A DNA stretch of 64,000 nucleotides from DATAWK01 sp036267255 (lineage in GTDB: Bacteria > Acidobacteriota > Terriglobia > Terriglobales > Acidobacteriaceae). The translations under genes were made by a program, and so were the position numbers. The notes under the pieces were generated by a model. It had not been told where the DNA came from. It was given only the letters and a program-made list of their open reading frames with translations, and ran no database searches. Each line of letters opens with the position of its first letter. The stretch's first letter is position 1. The stretch lies in NCBI GenBank assembly GCA_036267255.1, contig DATAWK010000053.1:62001-126000 (forward strand), in the 5' to 3' direction. Positions 8,546 to 17,587 of this stretch are shown here, one piece after another.

Positions 8546-9010
8546 TTCTTACCTCCACAACGGTTGGACAGGGAAAAAGCTGCAGCGGAAGCAGCAGGGG
8601 GATGCAAGCCGAGAACGAGCCGAGCTGAAACAGGTTGTCAGGCGCAGGGAGAGAGCGGGAACGCTGGAAGCAGCGTTGCGTGGACAGACCGTATCTGGCT
8701 TGCCCCGGCATCATGCGTGCGGCTGCCGGAGGTTGTGCCCGGATGCGAAAAACTCGACACCGAAGGGCTGCTCCAGCAGGAAAGAATGGGAGTCTAGCAC
8801 GCAGGTGGAGAGGGAGCAAGCGGGGGATTGGAGGGTTGTGGATCGGTTGGGCCGGGAGGGAATGTATCGTTGCCGGCAACTCGCGTTTGAGGAAAGCTCG
8901 CTGAGGGATATTCGCTGACAGAAAAAGGAAGCATTCGTATTGACAGAAGCGGGTGGGTGGTGGAGACTGACATAGTCTAACTATGTAACTCCTGAAAGGC
9001 TGGTGGCGCA
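8546..9010. other. Intergenic region between EF-G-like gene and padR
   Basis: About 465 bases lie between divergent genes. The left end carries the Shine-Dalgarno of the EF-G-like gene; the right end holds the padR promoter and operator (listed separately). In the middle I see no convincing gene, RNA or repeat; short open frames there lack start signals and family features. Confidence 0.6.
8940..8986 (+). promoter_or_regulatory. padR promoter with palindromic operator
   Basis: A consensus TTGACA (8940-8945) is followed after 17 bases by a weak -10 candidate, GAGACT (8963-8968). Directly behind it lies a perfect inverted repeat, ACATAG-TCTAA-CTATGT (8970-8986), where a dimeric repressor could bind. 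PadR regulators usually repress their own promoter, so autoregulation is the simplest reading. Confidence 0.55.
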
Positions 9011-9340
9011 ATGAACCGCGACGAGATTCCTCCTGGAACGCTTTACCTCCTGATCCTGAAAACGCTGGCGCTGGGCGGGGAATTGCACGGCTACGAGATT
9101 GCCGACGCGATCCAACGTACCTCGGACGATGTGCTGCAGGTGGAGGAGGGGTCGCTCTATCCGGCGCTGCAACGGATGCTGATCAAGGGATGGGTGACGG
9201 CTAAATGGGGAACGACGGCGGGCAATCGCCGGGCGCGGTATTACCAGCTGACTGCGGCGGGGCGGAAACAGCTGACCGTTGAAGTGGCTCAGTTCGAACG
9301 GGTGATCGGGGCGATCACGCAGGTGATTCAAACCGCCTGA
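9011..9340 (+). CDS. PadR-family transcriptional regulator
   Basis: A 109-residue winged-helix protein of the small PadR type. Typical blocks are GTLYLLILKTLALGGELHGYEIADAI, VEEGSLYPALQRML (recognition helix and wing) and RRARYYQLTAAGRKQL. PadR proteins act as dimeric repressors, often of a linked transporter. The gene ends 9 bases before a large permease gene, so the two are almost certainly co-transcribed. A palindrome at 8970-8986 upstream is the likely operator. The same PadR-permease pair recurs on the minus strand at 59665-62664. Confidence 0.93.
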   Translation: MNRDEIPPGTLYLLILKTLALGGELHGYEIADAIQRTSDDVLQVEEGSLYPALQRMLIKGWVTAKWGTTAGNRRARYYQLTAAGRKQLTVEVAQFERVIGAITQVIQTA

Positions 9341-9349
9341 GGAGGCGAT

Positions 9350-12073
9350 ATGGACTGGCTGAAGGAACTGGGACGACGCATCGAGATGCTGCTGCATCGA
9401 CGCCAATTCAGCGCCGATCTGGACGAAGAGATGCAACTGCACCTGGAGCTGCGGAAGCAGGAACAGATGGAGCGGGGAATGGCGCCGAACAAGGCACACT
9501 CGACGGCGCGGCGGCGGTTTGGAAATGTTACCGGGATCAAGGAGAAGAGCCACATGAGCTGGGGATGGGATTGGTTCGAGCAACTGATGCAGGATGTGAG
9601 CTACGGTGTGCGCGGGATGCTGCGGAGTCCGGGCCTGACCATTGTGGCGTTGCTTTCGCTGGCGTTGGGCATTGGCGCGAATACGGCCATCTTCAGCCTG
9701 ATGGATGCGGTGATGCTGCGTTCGCTGCCGGTGAAAGATCCGGGGCAACTGGTTCTTCTGGGCGATGGAAGTGAGATTGGCATCACGGATGATTTTCCCA
9801 ACACCGCGCTCTACTCCTATCCGTTTTATCGCCAGATGCAGAAGAAGAACGCGGTCTTCTCGGATGTGGCTGCAGTTTTCAGCATGAGAAGCGATTTGCA
9901 TGGTTCCGTGGAAGGACACAGTGAAACCGAACCGATGGCTGTGCAGCTTGTGTCCGGCAGCTATTTCCCGGTGCTGGGCGTGCACGCCATGATGGGACGG
10001 ACTTTGACCGAAGAAGATGACCAAACGAAGGATGGAAGCCCTGTAGCGGTCGTCAGTTATACGTGGTGGACGCGCAGCCTGGCACGCGATCCGGACGTGT
10101 TGCATAAGAAGCTGCGGATCGGGTCCACACTTTTTACGATCGTCGGCGTTGCTCCTGCGGAGTTCTTTGGGACAAAGGTTGGAGAATCCCCAGATATCTG
10201 GATTCCCTTGTCGATGCAGAAGGAGATTCCACCATACTTCGATGCATACAGCGATAACTTTGGCGAAACCCTGGACGTAATCGGGCGACTGAAGCCGGAT
10301 GTGAACATGGCGCAGGCGACTGCGAACGTGAATCTGCTCTATCAACAAATTCTCCGTGGTTTTCCGAATGCACATATGGACCAGAAGAGTCTTGAAGCGT
10401 TGAAAAACACGCATGTTGCGTTGACACCCATGGCCAAGGGATTGTCGGATCTTCGTGGACAATACTCGGAGCCATTGAAGATCCTGATGGGCGTGGTTGG
10501 GCTGGTGCTGTTGATTGCGTGCGCCAATATTGCAAACCTTCTGCTGGCGCGGTCCACAGCGAGAGCGCGTGAATTTGCTGTGCGGCAGGCGCTGGGCGCA
10601 AGGCGCTCGCGATTGATCCGGCAATTATTGACGGAGAGTTTAACGCTGGCGCTGGCCGGAGGCGCGCTGGGTGTGGCGTTTGCCGTGGGAGCCACGCATT
10701 TTCTGTTGCGGATGATTTCCGGCGGCACGGAGACAGTGCCGCTGGATGTTTCGATTAACATTCGGCTGCTGTTGTTCACCCTGGGAATCACCTTGATCAC
10801 GGCGCTGCTGTTTGGAACGATTCCGGCGCTCCGTGCGACGCAGCTGGACCTTACAGAGTCCTTGAAAGATGGACGCGGACCGGCGAGCGGCGCGACGAAG
10901 AGTCCGCTGGCAAGAGCTTTGGTGATCTCGCAGGTTGCATTTTCGCTGGTGCTTCTTGTCGGTGCGGGACTCTTTCTGCGCACTCTCATCAATCTCGACA
11001 ATGTCAATACAGGCTTCAACAAGGAAAATGTTCTTCGCCTGCAGACGGACACGAGCTCGATCGGTTACAAGGACGACGATCCGCGGATGACCCAGCTGTA
11101 CCAACAGATTGAAGATCGAGTTCGCGCGCTGCCCGGGGTGCGTGCCGCCAGCTATTCGTCTTTCACCTTTGATGAGGGAAGCTGGAGCGGCAGCATCTGG
11201 GTTGAGGGCTTTAACAACAATAAGGATGTGAACGTCCCGCATAACGTGGTCGGCGCGGATTATTTTGCAACGATGGGGATTCCTCTCCTGGCAGGTCGAA
11301 CATTTGGGCCACAGGATTTCGGCACGAACTCACCGAAGGTTGCTGTCATCAGCGAAACCATGGCCCGCACGATGTTCCCCAAGGGATCGGCCATTGGAAG
11401 TCACTACGGCATGGATGGCCCGAAACATTCCGGCGATGTTGAAGTGATCGGCATTGTGAAAGATACAAAATTTCAGCATCTCGATGAAGCTCCCACGACG
11501 CTGGACTATCTCCCTTACACGGAACATCCGATGTACCTGGAGGATTTTGAAGTTCGCTATACCGGCGACTTCAGCGCCATCTCTTCCGCAGTGCAGACGG
11601 CGATCCATGGCGTGAGTCCCAATCTGCAGATTTCGGATGTGACGACATTGGAGGAGCAGGTAGGACGATCGATTACGAGCCAACGCCTGGTGGCGCAGCT
11701 GTCTACATTTTTCGGACTGCTGGCGGTGTTTCTTTCGTGCATTGGAATCTATGGCCTGATGTCGTATGTTGTCTCGCGCAGGACGAATGAAATTGGCATT
11801 CGCATGGCGCTGGGCGCCGGACGGTCGAATGTACGGTGGCTGGTGATGCGGGAGATACTGCAGCTGGTTGCGGTGGGGGTTGCGATTGGGATTCCCGTGG
11901 CGCTGGCTGGAGGACATTGGATTGCGAACATGCTCTATGGCCTGAAAGCCACGGACCCGATGAGTCTGGCAGTGGCTGTTGTGGCGATGCTGCTGGTTGC
12001 GGTTGTCGCGGGCTATCTGCCTGCGCGACGGGCCTCGCGCGTGGAGCCGATGGTGGCGTTGCGGTGCCAGTGA
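9350..12073 (+). CDS. Large MacB/FtsX-type ABC transporter permease (ADOP-like)
   Basis: A 907-residue permease. The N-terminal ~60 residues form the permease-prefix region (DLDEEMQLHLELRKQEQMERG, with a RRFGN block). Two MacB-type halves follow, each with a periplasmic domain and FtsX-like membrane helices: the first opens LRSPGLTIVALLSLALGIGANTAIFS; the C-terminal part ends in SRRTNEIGIRMALGAGRSNV and YLPARRASRVEPMVALR. No ATPase domain is encoded. Such orphan duplicated permeases are very common in Acidobacteria, nearly always next to PadR; their substrates are unknown. An AGGAGG Shine-Dalgarno precedes the ATG. Confidence 0.92.
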   Translation: MDWLKELGRRIEMLLHRRQFSADLDEEMQLHLELRKQEQMERGMAPNKAHSTARRRFGNVTGIKEKSHMSWGWDWFEQLMQDVSYGVRGMLRSPGLTIVALLSLALGIGANTAIFSLMDAVMLRSLPVKDPGQLVLLGDGSEIGITDDFPNTALYSYPFYRQMQKKNAVFSDVAAVFSMRSDLHGSVEGHSETEPMAVQLVSGSYFPVLGVHAMMGRTLTEEDDQTKDGSPVAVVSYTWWTRSLARDPDVLHKKLRIGSTLFTIVGVAPAEFFGTKVGESPDIWIPLSMQKEIPPYFDAYSDNFGETLDVIGRLKPDVNMAQATANVNLLYQQILRGFPNAHMDQKSLEALKNTHVALTPMAKGLSDLRGQYSEPLKILMGVVGLVLLIACANIANLLLARSTARAREFAVRQALGARRSRLIRQLLTESLTLALAGGALGVAFAVGATHFLLRMISGGTETVPLDVSINIRLLLFTLGITLITALLFGTIPALRATQLDLTESLKDGRGPASGATKSPLARALVISQVAFSLVLLVGAGLFLRTLINLDNVNTGFNKENVLRLQTDTSSIGYKDDDPRMTQLYQQIEDRVRALPGVRAASYSSFTFDEGSWSGSIWVEGFNNNKDVNVPHNVVGADYFATMGIPLLAGRTFGPQDFGTNSPKVAVISETMARTMFPKGSAIGSHYGMDGPKHSGDVEVIGIVKDTKFQHLDEAPTTLDYLPYTEHPMYLEDFEVRYTGDFSAISSAVQTAIHGVSPNLQISDVTTLEEQVGRSITSQRLVAQLSTFFGLLAVFLSCIGIYGLMSYVVSRRTNEIGIRMALGAGRSNVRWLVMREILQLVAVGVAIGIPVALAGGHWIANMLYGLKATDPMSLAVAVVAMLLVAVVAGYLPARRASRVEPMVALRCQ

Positions 12074-12190
12074 TCCGTACGCCGGATTTGAGTTCCGGAG
12101 AGGATGGGACGCGTGCGGCAGGTTCGCCTGCATACGCCGGCTGGGATCGAAAATTTTATAGAGATGCAATCGCGTGGTAACAATCAGCCA

Positions 12191-12220
12191 TTGCGCCAAG
12201 CGGGGCAGGACGGCGATACT
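12191..12220 (+). promoter_or_regulatory. nuoB promoter, probably leaderless
   Basis: TTGCGC (12191-12196), an 18-base spacer and GATACT (12215-12220) stand 6 bases before the ATG of nuoB. Transcription would begin at or next to the A of the start codon. Confidence 0.5.
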
Positions 12221-12226
12221 AGAAGC

Positions 12227-12808
<582 letters not shown>

Positions 12809-12857
12809 AAACGACCGGAGTCTGCCGGAAATTCTGTTGCCGGGAGACAGCAACTGG

Positions 12858-12890
12858 GGTGACCAGGAAGTTGTTGACTTCCGGGTAACC
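12858..12890 (+). terminator. Long hairpin downstream of nuoB
   Basis: Arms 12858-12871 and 12877-12890 pair with two mismatches around a 5-base loop. No T-run follows, so it may be a Rho-assisted end or a regulatory hairpin rather than a simple terminator. Confidence 0.4.
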
Positions 12891-13095
12891 ATGCAGGTAC
12901 CTATTGTTTGAGCAACTTAGCAGGCAACTTTTCTTAAGAATTATGTTCTAATCACATATGTGCTTGGCGTACTCTGTACGAGATGGAATTGTGCGCACGT
13001 CAACAAAAACAAAACTTCGATTTGCGGTCACAGCGAGACTTCAACGGATAAAGCATCAAAAAGCACTAAGCATTCAGGTTGCGGAGGATAGACGG

Positions 13096-14784
13096 ATGGA
13101 AAGCAAAACACTGCGGTCATGTGGCCGGTTACTTATAGCCGCCTGCGCCTTGGGACTAGGGACGACAGTTCTGATGGCCCAGCAGGCACCAGCAGCGGCA
13201 CCTGTTCCAGCAGGGCCTAACCCCTCGAGGATCGATATTTTCGCGGGTTACTCATATTTGGCTCCCCATGGCAACATCAACGGTGTTACCTATAGCGCCG
13301 TTAACGAGGGTGCCATTGGCAGCGGCGCGTACTACTTTAACAAGTATGTTGGCGGCGAAATAAGCGCAGCATTCCATCCCGATGGACCTGGCGATGGCTT
13401 TACCACGCTGAACGCCGGCCCGATTTTCCGGTTTCCAACGGAAGATGTCACCCCGTTTGCGCACTTCCTGGTAGGCACCACGAGGATTGGCGGTCCGAAT
13501 TACAATACGACCGTAAACGGCTACCAGTCGGATTTTGTGAATCCATATACCTGGGGAACGTCTCTGACTGCAGGCGGCGGCATGGATTATGGTCTGCCGT
13601 TTTTACATCATCATCTTGGACTGCGTTTGTTCCAGGTTGACTATCAGTACATGCACGCATCCTTCGGGCCTGCACATAACGAAATTATCGGTGGACGCGC
13701 CAACATCAACGCTGTGCAGTTGAGCACGGGCCTGCTGTATCACATTGGCAGCATTCTTCCGCCGCCCCCTGTTACGTATACCTGCTCGGCCAGCCCGTCC
13801 AGCGTATATCCTGGGGACCCGATTACTGTTACCGGCAACGCCCTCAACCTGAACCCGAAGAAAACAGCCACATATGGCTGGACGACAACGGGCGGCAAGG
13901 TGAGCGGCACATCCTCGACAGCCAATGTGGACACTGCCGACCTGGCACCGGGCACCTACACGGTGACCGGCCACGTAACGGAAGGCAGCAAGGCGGGTCA
14001 ATCGGCTGATTGCAACTCCACCTTTACGGTGAACCAGTTCCAGCCACCGACGATCAGCTGCTCGGCCGATCCTTCAACCGTGCAACCTGGTGGATCTTCC
14101 ACCATCACGGCACAGGGCGTCAGCCCGCAGAACCGTCCGCTGACCTACAGCTATAGCGCTTCTTCGGGTCAGATCAGTGGTTCGACAAACTCGGCAACCC
14201 TGAACACCACCGGTGCAGAAGCCGGAGTGATCACGGTGACATGTAACGTTGTTGACGATAAGGGCCAAAATGCCTCTGCGACGACAACGGTGACAGTCAA
14301 TGCGCCGCCACCGCCGCCAGCACCGAAGACGGAAACGCTGTGCTCGATCAACTTCGATCGCGACACACGCCGTCCGACGCGCGTCGATAACGAAGCCAAG
14401 GCTTGCCTGGACGACGTTGCTCTGAACATGCAGCGTGACGCAGATGCCAAGGCAGTTCTGGTGGGCAGCAGTGCACCGAACGAAAGACACGGTGACAGAA
14501 TGGCAGCTGAGCGCGCCGTCAATACGAAGGCGTACCTGGTGAACGAGAAGGGAATTGATCCTTCGCGTATCGATGTCCGTACCGGCACCGCTGGAGCCAA
14601 GGAAGTGCAGAACTACCTGGTTCCCTCCGGCGCCAACTTTGACACCGATGTATCGGGCACGACGGAAGTTGACACCGCTACGGTGAGGGCTTCCAGAAAT
14701 GCCTACGGTCATGGCACCGCCACAACCGTGCATCATCACCACCACCACACAAAGAAAGCAGCTGCTGCACCAGCGAGCAACTAA
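13096..14784 (+). CDS. OmpA-like outer membrane barrel protein with two Ig-like domains
   Basis: A 562-residue envelope protein. Residues 1-30 form a signal peptide. Residues ~40-220 look like an eight-stranded OmpA-type barrel (IDIFAGYSYLAP near the start). Two Ig/PKD-like domains of about 90 residues follow (~227-313 and ~315-405), each opening with CSA(S/D)PS. Residues ~408-520 resemble the OmpA peptidoglycan-binding domain (LCSINFDRDTRRPTRVDNEA; ERAVNTKAYLVNEKGI). The C-terminus carries six consecutive His at about 546-551, then a Lys/Ala tail. I chose ATG 13096 because GGAGGAT precedes it and a clean signal peptide follows. Likely a structural link between outer membrane and wall. Confidence 0.82.
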   Translation: MESKTLRSCGRLLIAACALGLGTTVLMAQQAPAAAPVPAGPNPSRIDIFAGYSYLAPHGNINGVTYSAVNEGAIGSGAYYFNKYVGGEISAAFHPDGPGDGFTTLNAGPIFRFPTEDVTPFAHFLVGTTRIGGPNYNTTVNGYQSDFVNPYTWGTSLTAGGGMDYGLPFLHHHLGLRLFQVDYQYMHASFGPAHNEIIGGRANINAVQLSTGLLYHIGSILPPPPVTYTCSASPSSVYPGDPITVTGNALNLNPKKTATYGWTTTGGKVSGTSSTANVDTADLAPGTYTVTGHVTEGSKAGQSADCNSTFTVNQFQPPTISCSADPSTVQPGGSSTITAQGVSPQNRPLTYSYSASSGQISGSTNSATLNTTGAEAGVITVTCNVVDDKGQNASATTTVTVNAPPPPPAPKTETLCSINFDRDTRRPTRVDNEAKACLDDVALNMQRDADAKAVLVGSSAPNERHGDRMAAERAVNTKAYLVNEKGIDPSRIDVRTGTAGAKEVQNYLVPSGANFDTDVSGTTEVDTATVRASRNAYGHGTATTVHHHHHHTKKAAAAPASN

Positions 14785-14815
14785 GCTTCTTTCTTATGGA
14801 TGTATGCAACAACAC

Positions 14816-14851
14816 GGCCAGCCGGACCAATCATCCGGCTGGCCATTTTCT
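14816..14851 (+). terminator. Rho-independent terminator after the OmpA-like gene
   Basis: A perfect 11-bp stem, GGCCAGCCGGA with TCCGGCTGGCC, a 7-base loop and ATTTTCTT behind it. Confidence 0.9.
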
Positions 14852-14956
14852 TGCCAACCGCTTCATGAGCCGCAGTCCAATTCCGGAACCGGAATCGGAC
14901 GAATATAAACCGTGATGGAATTTATTACGACGCAATCCTGTATACAAGCGAAACCT

Positions 14957-16951
14957 ATGAGACTCTTCCCCCGCACACTTCTCGCACTCGTTGGTATTAC
15001 GCTGCTGTCCCTTCCCTGCGCAGCGCAGAATTGGCAAAATGTTGGACCGGATGGAGGCGACGCCCGCAGCTTTGCCGGCGATCCTGCGCATCCGCAACAC
15101 ATTTTTCTCGGAACCACTACAGGCTGGATGTACGAGTCGAACGACAACGGCGCGCATTGGCTGCCGCTGGCGAAGGTGACAGCCAACGCCGACGATATGG
15201 TGCTGGACAACGTTGTGGTGGATGAGGCCAAGACCAGCCGTTTGGTGGTGGGAGCCTGGGTGCTGAATCATCCCGATGGCGGCGTCTTTATCAGCGAGGA
15301 TGATGGGCATCACTGGCGCTCGGTATCCGACATGCGAGGCCAATCGGTTCGTGCATTGGCGCAGTCGGCATCGGATCCGAAGGTTTTTGTTGCCGGTACG
15401 TTGACCGGCGTGTATCGGAGCAGCGACGGCGGCGAGCACTGGGCGCCGATCAGTCCGGCGGGCAGCATGGAGATCCATGAGGTCGAGTCGATTGCCATTG
15501 ATCCGGTGCATGCGGACGTGATCTACGCGGGAACATGGCACCTGCCCTGGAAAACAGATGATGGCGGCAAGACCTGGCACAGCATTAAAGAGGGCTTGAT
15601 CGTCGACTCGGATGTCTTCTCGATCATCATCGATCCGACGATGCCGAGCACAGTCTATGCCAGCGCCTGCTCGGGAATTTACAAGAGCCTGGATGGCGGA
15701 GGGCAGTTCCACAAAATTCAGGGAATCCCATCGGCAGCGCGCCGGACGCGCGTGTTGATGCAGGATCCGTTGAACCACGATGTGGTCTATGCGGGTACAA
15801 CGGAAGGTCTCTACAAGACCGTCAATGCAGGCACGACCTGGAAGCTGATGACCCCGAGTTACCTGATCATCAACGATGTCCACATCGATCCGAAGAATAC
15901 GCAGCATGTATTTCTGGCGACGGATCGCAGCGGCGTTCTGGAGAGCGACAATGGCATGCAGAGCTATCGCGATGCGAGTGTCGGCTTTACACAACGGCAG
16001 GTGGCAGCTCTGGCGGTCGATGTGCACCAGCCCAACAATTTTTATGTGGGATTGCTGAACGACAAGCGTTTCGGCGGGGTATTTTTCTCTCCCGACAGTG
16101 GCGCGACCTGGATTCAGCGCAGCAATGGTCTGGATGACCGCGATGTGTATGCGCTGGTTGATTCCAGCAGTGGAAACCTGCTGGCAGGCACCAGCCACGG
16201 TATGCTTCGCTGGACGGGAACGAGCTGGGACGACGTCAGTAATCGTATGAAGGAAACGAGCCGGCGCGTGACGCATGCGGTTCGAAAGAAACATGGCCGG
16301 ACTTACATCACAACCCACGTCACCACTACGGAGACGGTTGCGACGCCGGATGGCAAGATCGATGTGAGCGTGCGTGGCCTGGCGTATGCCGACGGCCAGT
16401 GGTACGCAGCGACGGCAGCGGGGCTCTATCGCAGTCCGGATACCGGATTTGCGTGGCTGGGCGGACCCGTCATGGGCGCTACGGATTTTCGCAATGTAAG
16501 CGCGCAGGGAAGCAACGTGCTGGCCAACGCAGGATATCTGGTGTATGGATCGGTCGATGGCGGGAAGACCTGGAAGGCATTGCCGTTGCCCAGCGGCTGG
16601 AGGCGCGTGCGTACCGTAGTGGTCGACGAGAGCGGACGATACTGGATTGGCGGCCGACAGGGCGTTGCCACCAGCGACGACCAGGGGCAGACCTGGAAGG
16701 TGATGCATCAACTGCCAATCGTAGACATCAGCGGATTGACGTATGATGCCCAGCTGAAGCGTGTCATGATCACGTCGTACGAGTCGAATTTGATCTTTGG
16801 CGTCGATCCCGCCACGATGCAATATACCTGGTGGAACGCGGGCTGGCATACGCATGCAGTGCAGTCGTTCGATAACAGGCTGGTGGCCGCTACGTTGCTG
16901 CATGGTGTGGTCGTGCAGCCGGCGCAGTCGGCATCCGCGACAGCCCACTAG
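14957..16951 (+). CDS. Secreted beta-propeller protein with BNR/sortilin-like repeats
   Basis: A 664-residue exported protein with a signal peptide (MRLFPRTLLALVG onward, cleavage near the Ala-Gln after ~25). The mature part holds many repeats of the type SxDGGxxW, for example YRSSDGGEHW, WKTDDGGKTWHSI, YKSLDGGGQFH, SPDSGATW and GSVDGGKTWKAL. This is the pattern of BNR/Ycf48/sortilin-type propellers, also seen in exo-acting glycoside hydrolases of family GH74. No catalytic pair can be assigned by eye, so binding or hydrolysis of glycans stays open. I chose ATG 14957 because the signal peptide starts there; a TATACA box lies 10 bases upstream. Confidence 0.8.
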   Translation: MRLFPRTLLALVGITLLSLPCAAQNWQNVGPDGGDARSFAGDPAHPQHIFLGTTTGWMYESNDNGAHWLPLAKVTANADDMVLDNVVVDEAKTSRLVVGAWVLNHPDGGVFISEDDGHHWRSVSDMRGQSVRALAQSASDPKVFVAGTLTGVYRSSDGGEHWAPISPAGSMEIHEVESIAIDPVHADVIYAGTWHLPWKTDDGGKTWHSIKEGLIVDSDVFSIIIDPTMPSTVYASACSGIYKSLDGGGQFHKIQGIPSAARRTRVLMQDPLNHDVVYAGTTEGLYKTVNAGTTWKLMTPSYLIINDVHIDPKNTQHVFLATDRSGVLESDNGMQSYRDASVGFTQRQVAALAVDVHQPNNFYVGLLNDKRFGGVFFSPDSGATWIQRSNGLDDRDVYALVDSSSGNLLAGTSHGMLRWTGTSWDDVSNRMKETSRRVTHAVRKKHGRTYITTHVTTTETVATPDGKIDVSVRGLAYADGQWYAATAAGLYRSPDTGFAWLGGPVMGATDFRNVSAQGSNVLANAGYLVYGSVDGGKTWKALPLPSGWRRVRTVVVDESGRYWIGGRQGVATSDDQGQTWKVMHQLPIVDISGLTYDAQLKRVMITSYESNLIFGVDPATMQYTWWNAGWHTHAVQSFDNRLVAATLLHGVVVQPAQSASATAH

Positions 16952-16979
16952 GAAAGTATGGAGAGCGATTCCGGTAAAT

Positions 16980-17528
16980 ATGGCTGCAGAGGGCTCGGGG
17001 AGTCCGGGAGAATGTACGTTGCGCCCGGCGCGCATCGACGATCTTGATCGCCTGGCGGAAATTGATGCCGCCTGTTTTCCCGTTGGAATCGCCTACCCGC
17101 GGAACTATCTGCGCGATTTATTGTGCGCCCCAACCGCCGTTACACGGGTCGCGATGTTGCCTACGCTTACCGACGATCCTACTGCCGGAAATCCAATCGC
17201 TGCAGACGCAGCAGACAACGCCAACACGACCATCGTGGGCTTTGCCGTGCTGGAAATGCGTCGGCGCGCGCTCACGGTGGTGGGCGAGCTGGTTACGATC
17301 GACGTTCTTGCCAGTGCGCGACGCATGGGTGTGGGCCAGTTGCTGCATGCGTCCATGGAACGTGCCGTGCGCTATCGCAATGGACGCAGAATTCGCCTGC
17401 AGGTATCTGTGGAGAATGATGCCGCCATTCGCTTTTACGAGAAGCTGGGATATCGCAAGCGAGGACGCATCCCGCGCTATTATCTGGGCAAGGTGGATGC
17501 CTGGTGGATGGAGAAAGTCTGGGAATAG
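16980..17528 (+). CDS. GNAT N-acetyltransferase (RimI-like)
   Basis: A 182-residue acetyltransferase. The N-terminal strand LRPARIDDLDRLAEIDAACF and the helix after it are typical of RimI-type enzymes. The acetyl-CoA loop is degenerate: ARRMGVGQLLHASME instead of R-x-x-G-x-G/A with a second Gly exactly placed, but RRMGVGQLL fits. VSVENDAAIRFYEKLGYRKRGRIPRYY is the classic C-terminal block, and many RimI-like proteins share it. A ~25-residue Asp/Ala/Asn-rich insert (DDPTAGNPIAADAADNAN) lies in the middle. ATG 16980 is taken as the start since upstream residues in frame overlap the previous gene. It follows the propeller gene by 28 bases. Confidence 0.85.
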   Translation: MAAEGSGSPGECTLRPARIDDLDRLAEIDAACFPVGIAYPRNYLRDLLCAPTAVTRVAMLPTLTDDPTAGNPIAADAADNANTTIVGFAVLEMRRRALTVVGELVTIDVLASARRMGVGQLLHASMERAVRYRNGRRIRLQVSVENDAAIRFYEKLGYRKRGRIPRYYLGKVDAWWMEKVWE

Positions 17529-17545
17529 GGGGAATCCGGACGCAT

Positions 17546-17587
17546 TACTGCGCATCCACTACTGCGCATCCATTATTGCGCATCCAT
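17546..17587. repeat. Three 14-bp tandem repeats at the 3' end of the fusion gene
   Basis: The unit TACTGCGCATCCAC occurs three times with one to two changes. On the minus strand each copy reads ATGGATGCGCA(A/G)TA, so the final Met-Asp-Ala-Gln and stop codon of the gene at 17573-19753 is repeated downstream of the real stop. Confidence 0.75.

Noticed and set aside
8279..8797. Open frame on the plus strand across the EF-G-like gene start
   Set aside because: It overlaps the EF-G-like gene antisense and continues into non-coding sequence; no start signal or family feature.
12104..12226. Longer start for nuoB
   Set aside because: The extra 41 residues match nothing in NuoB, and the frame crosses the promoter.
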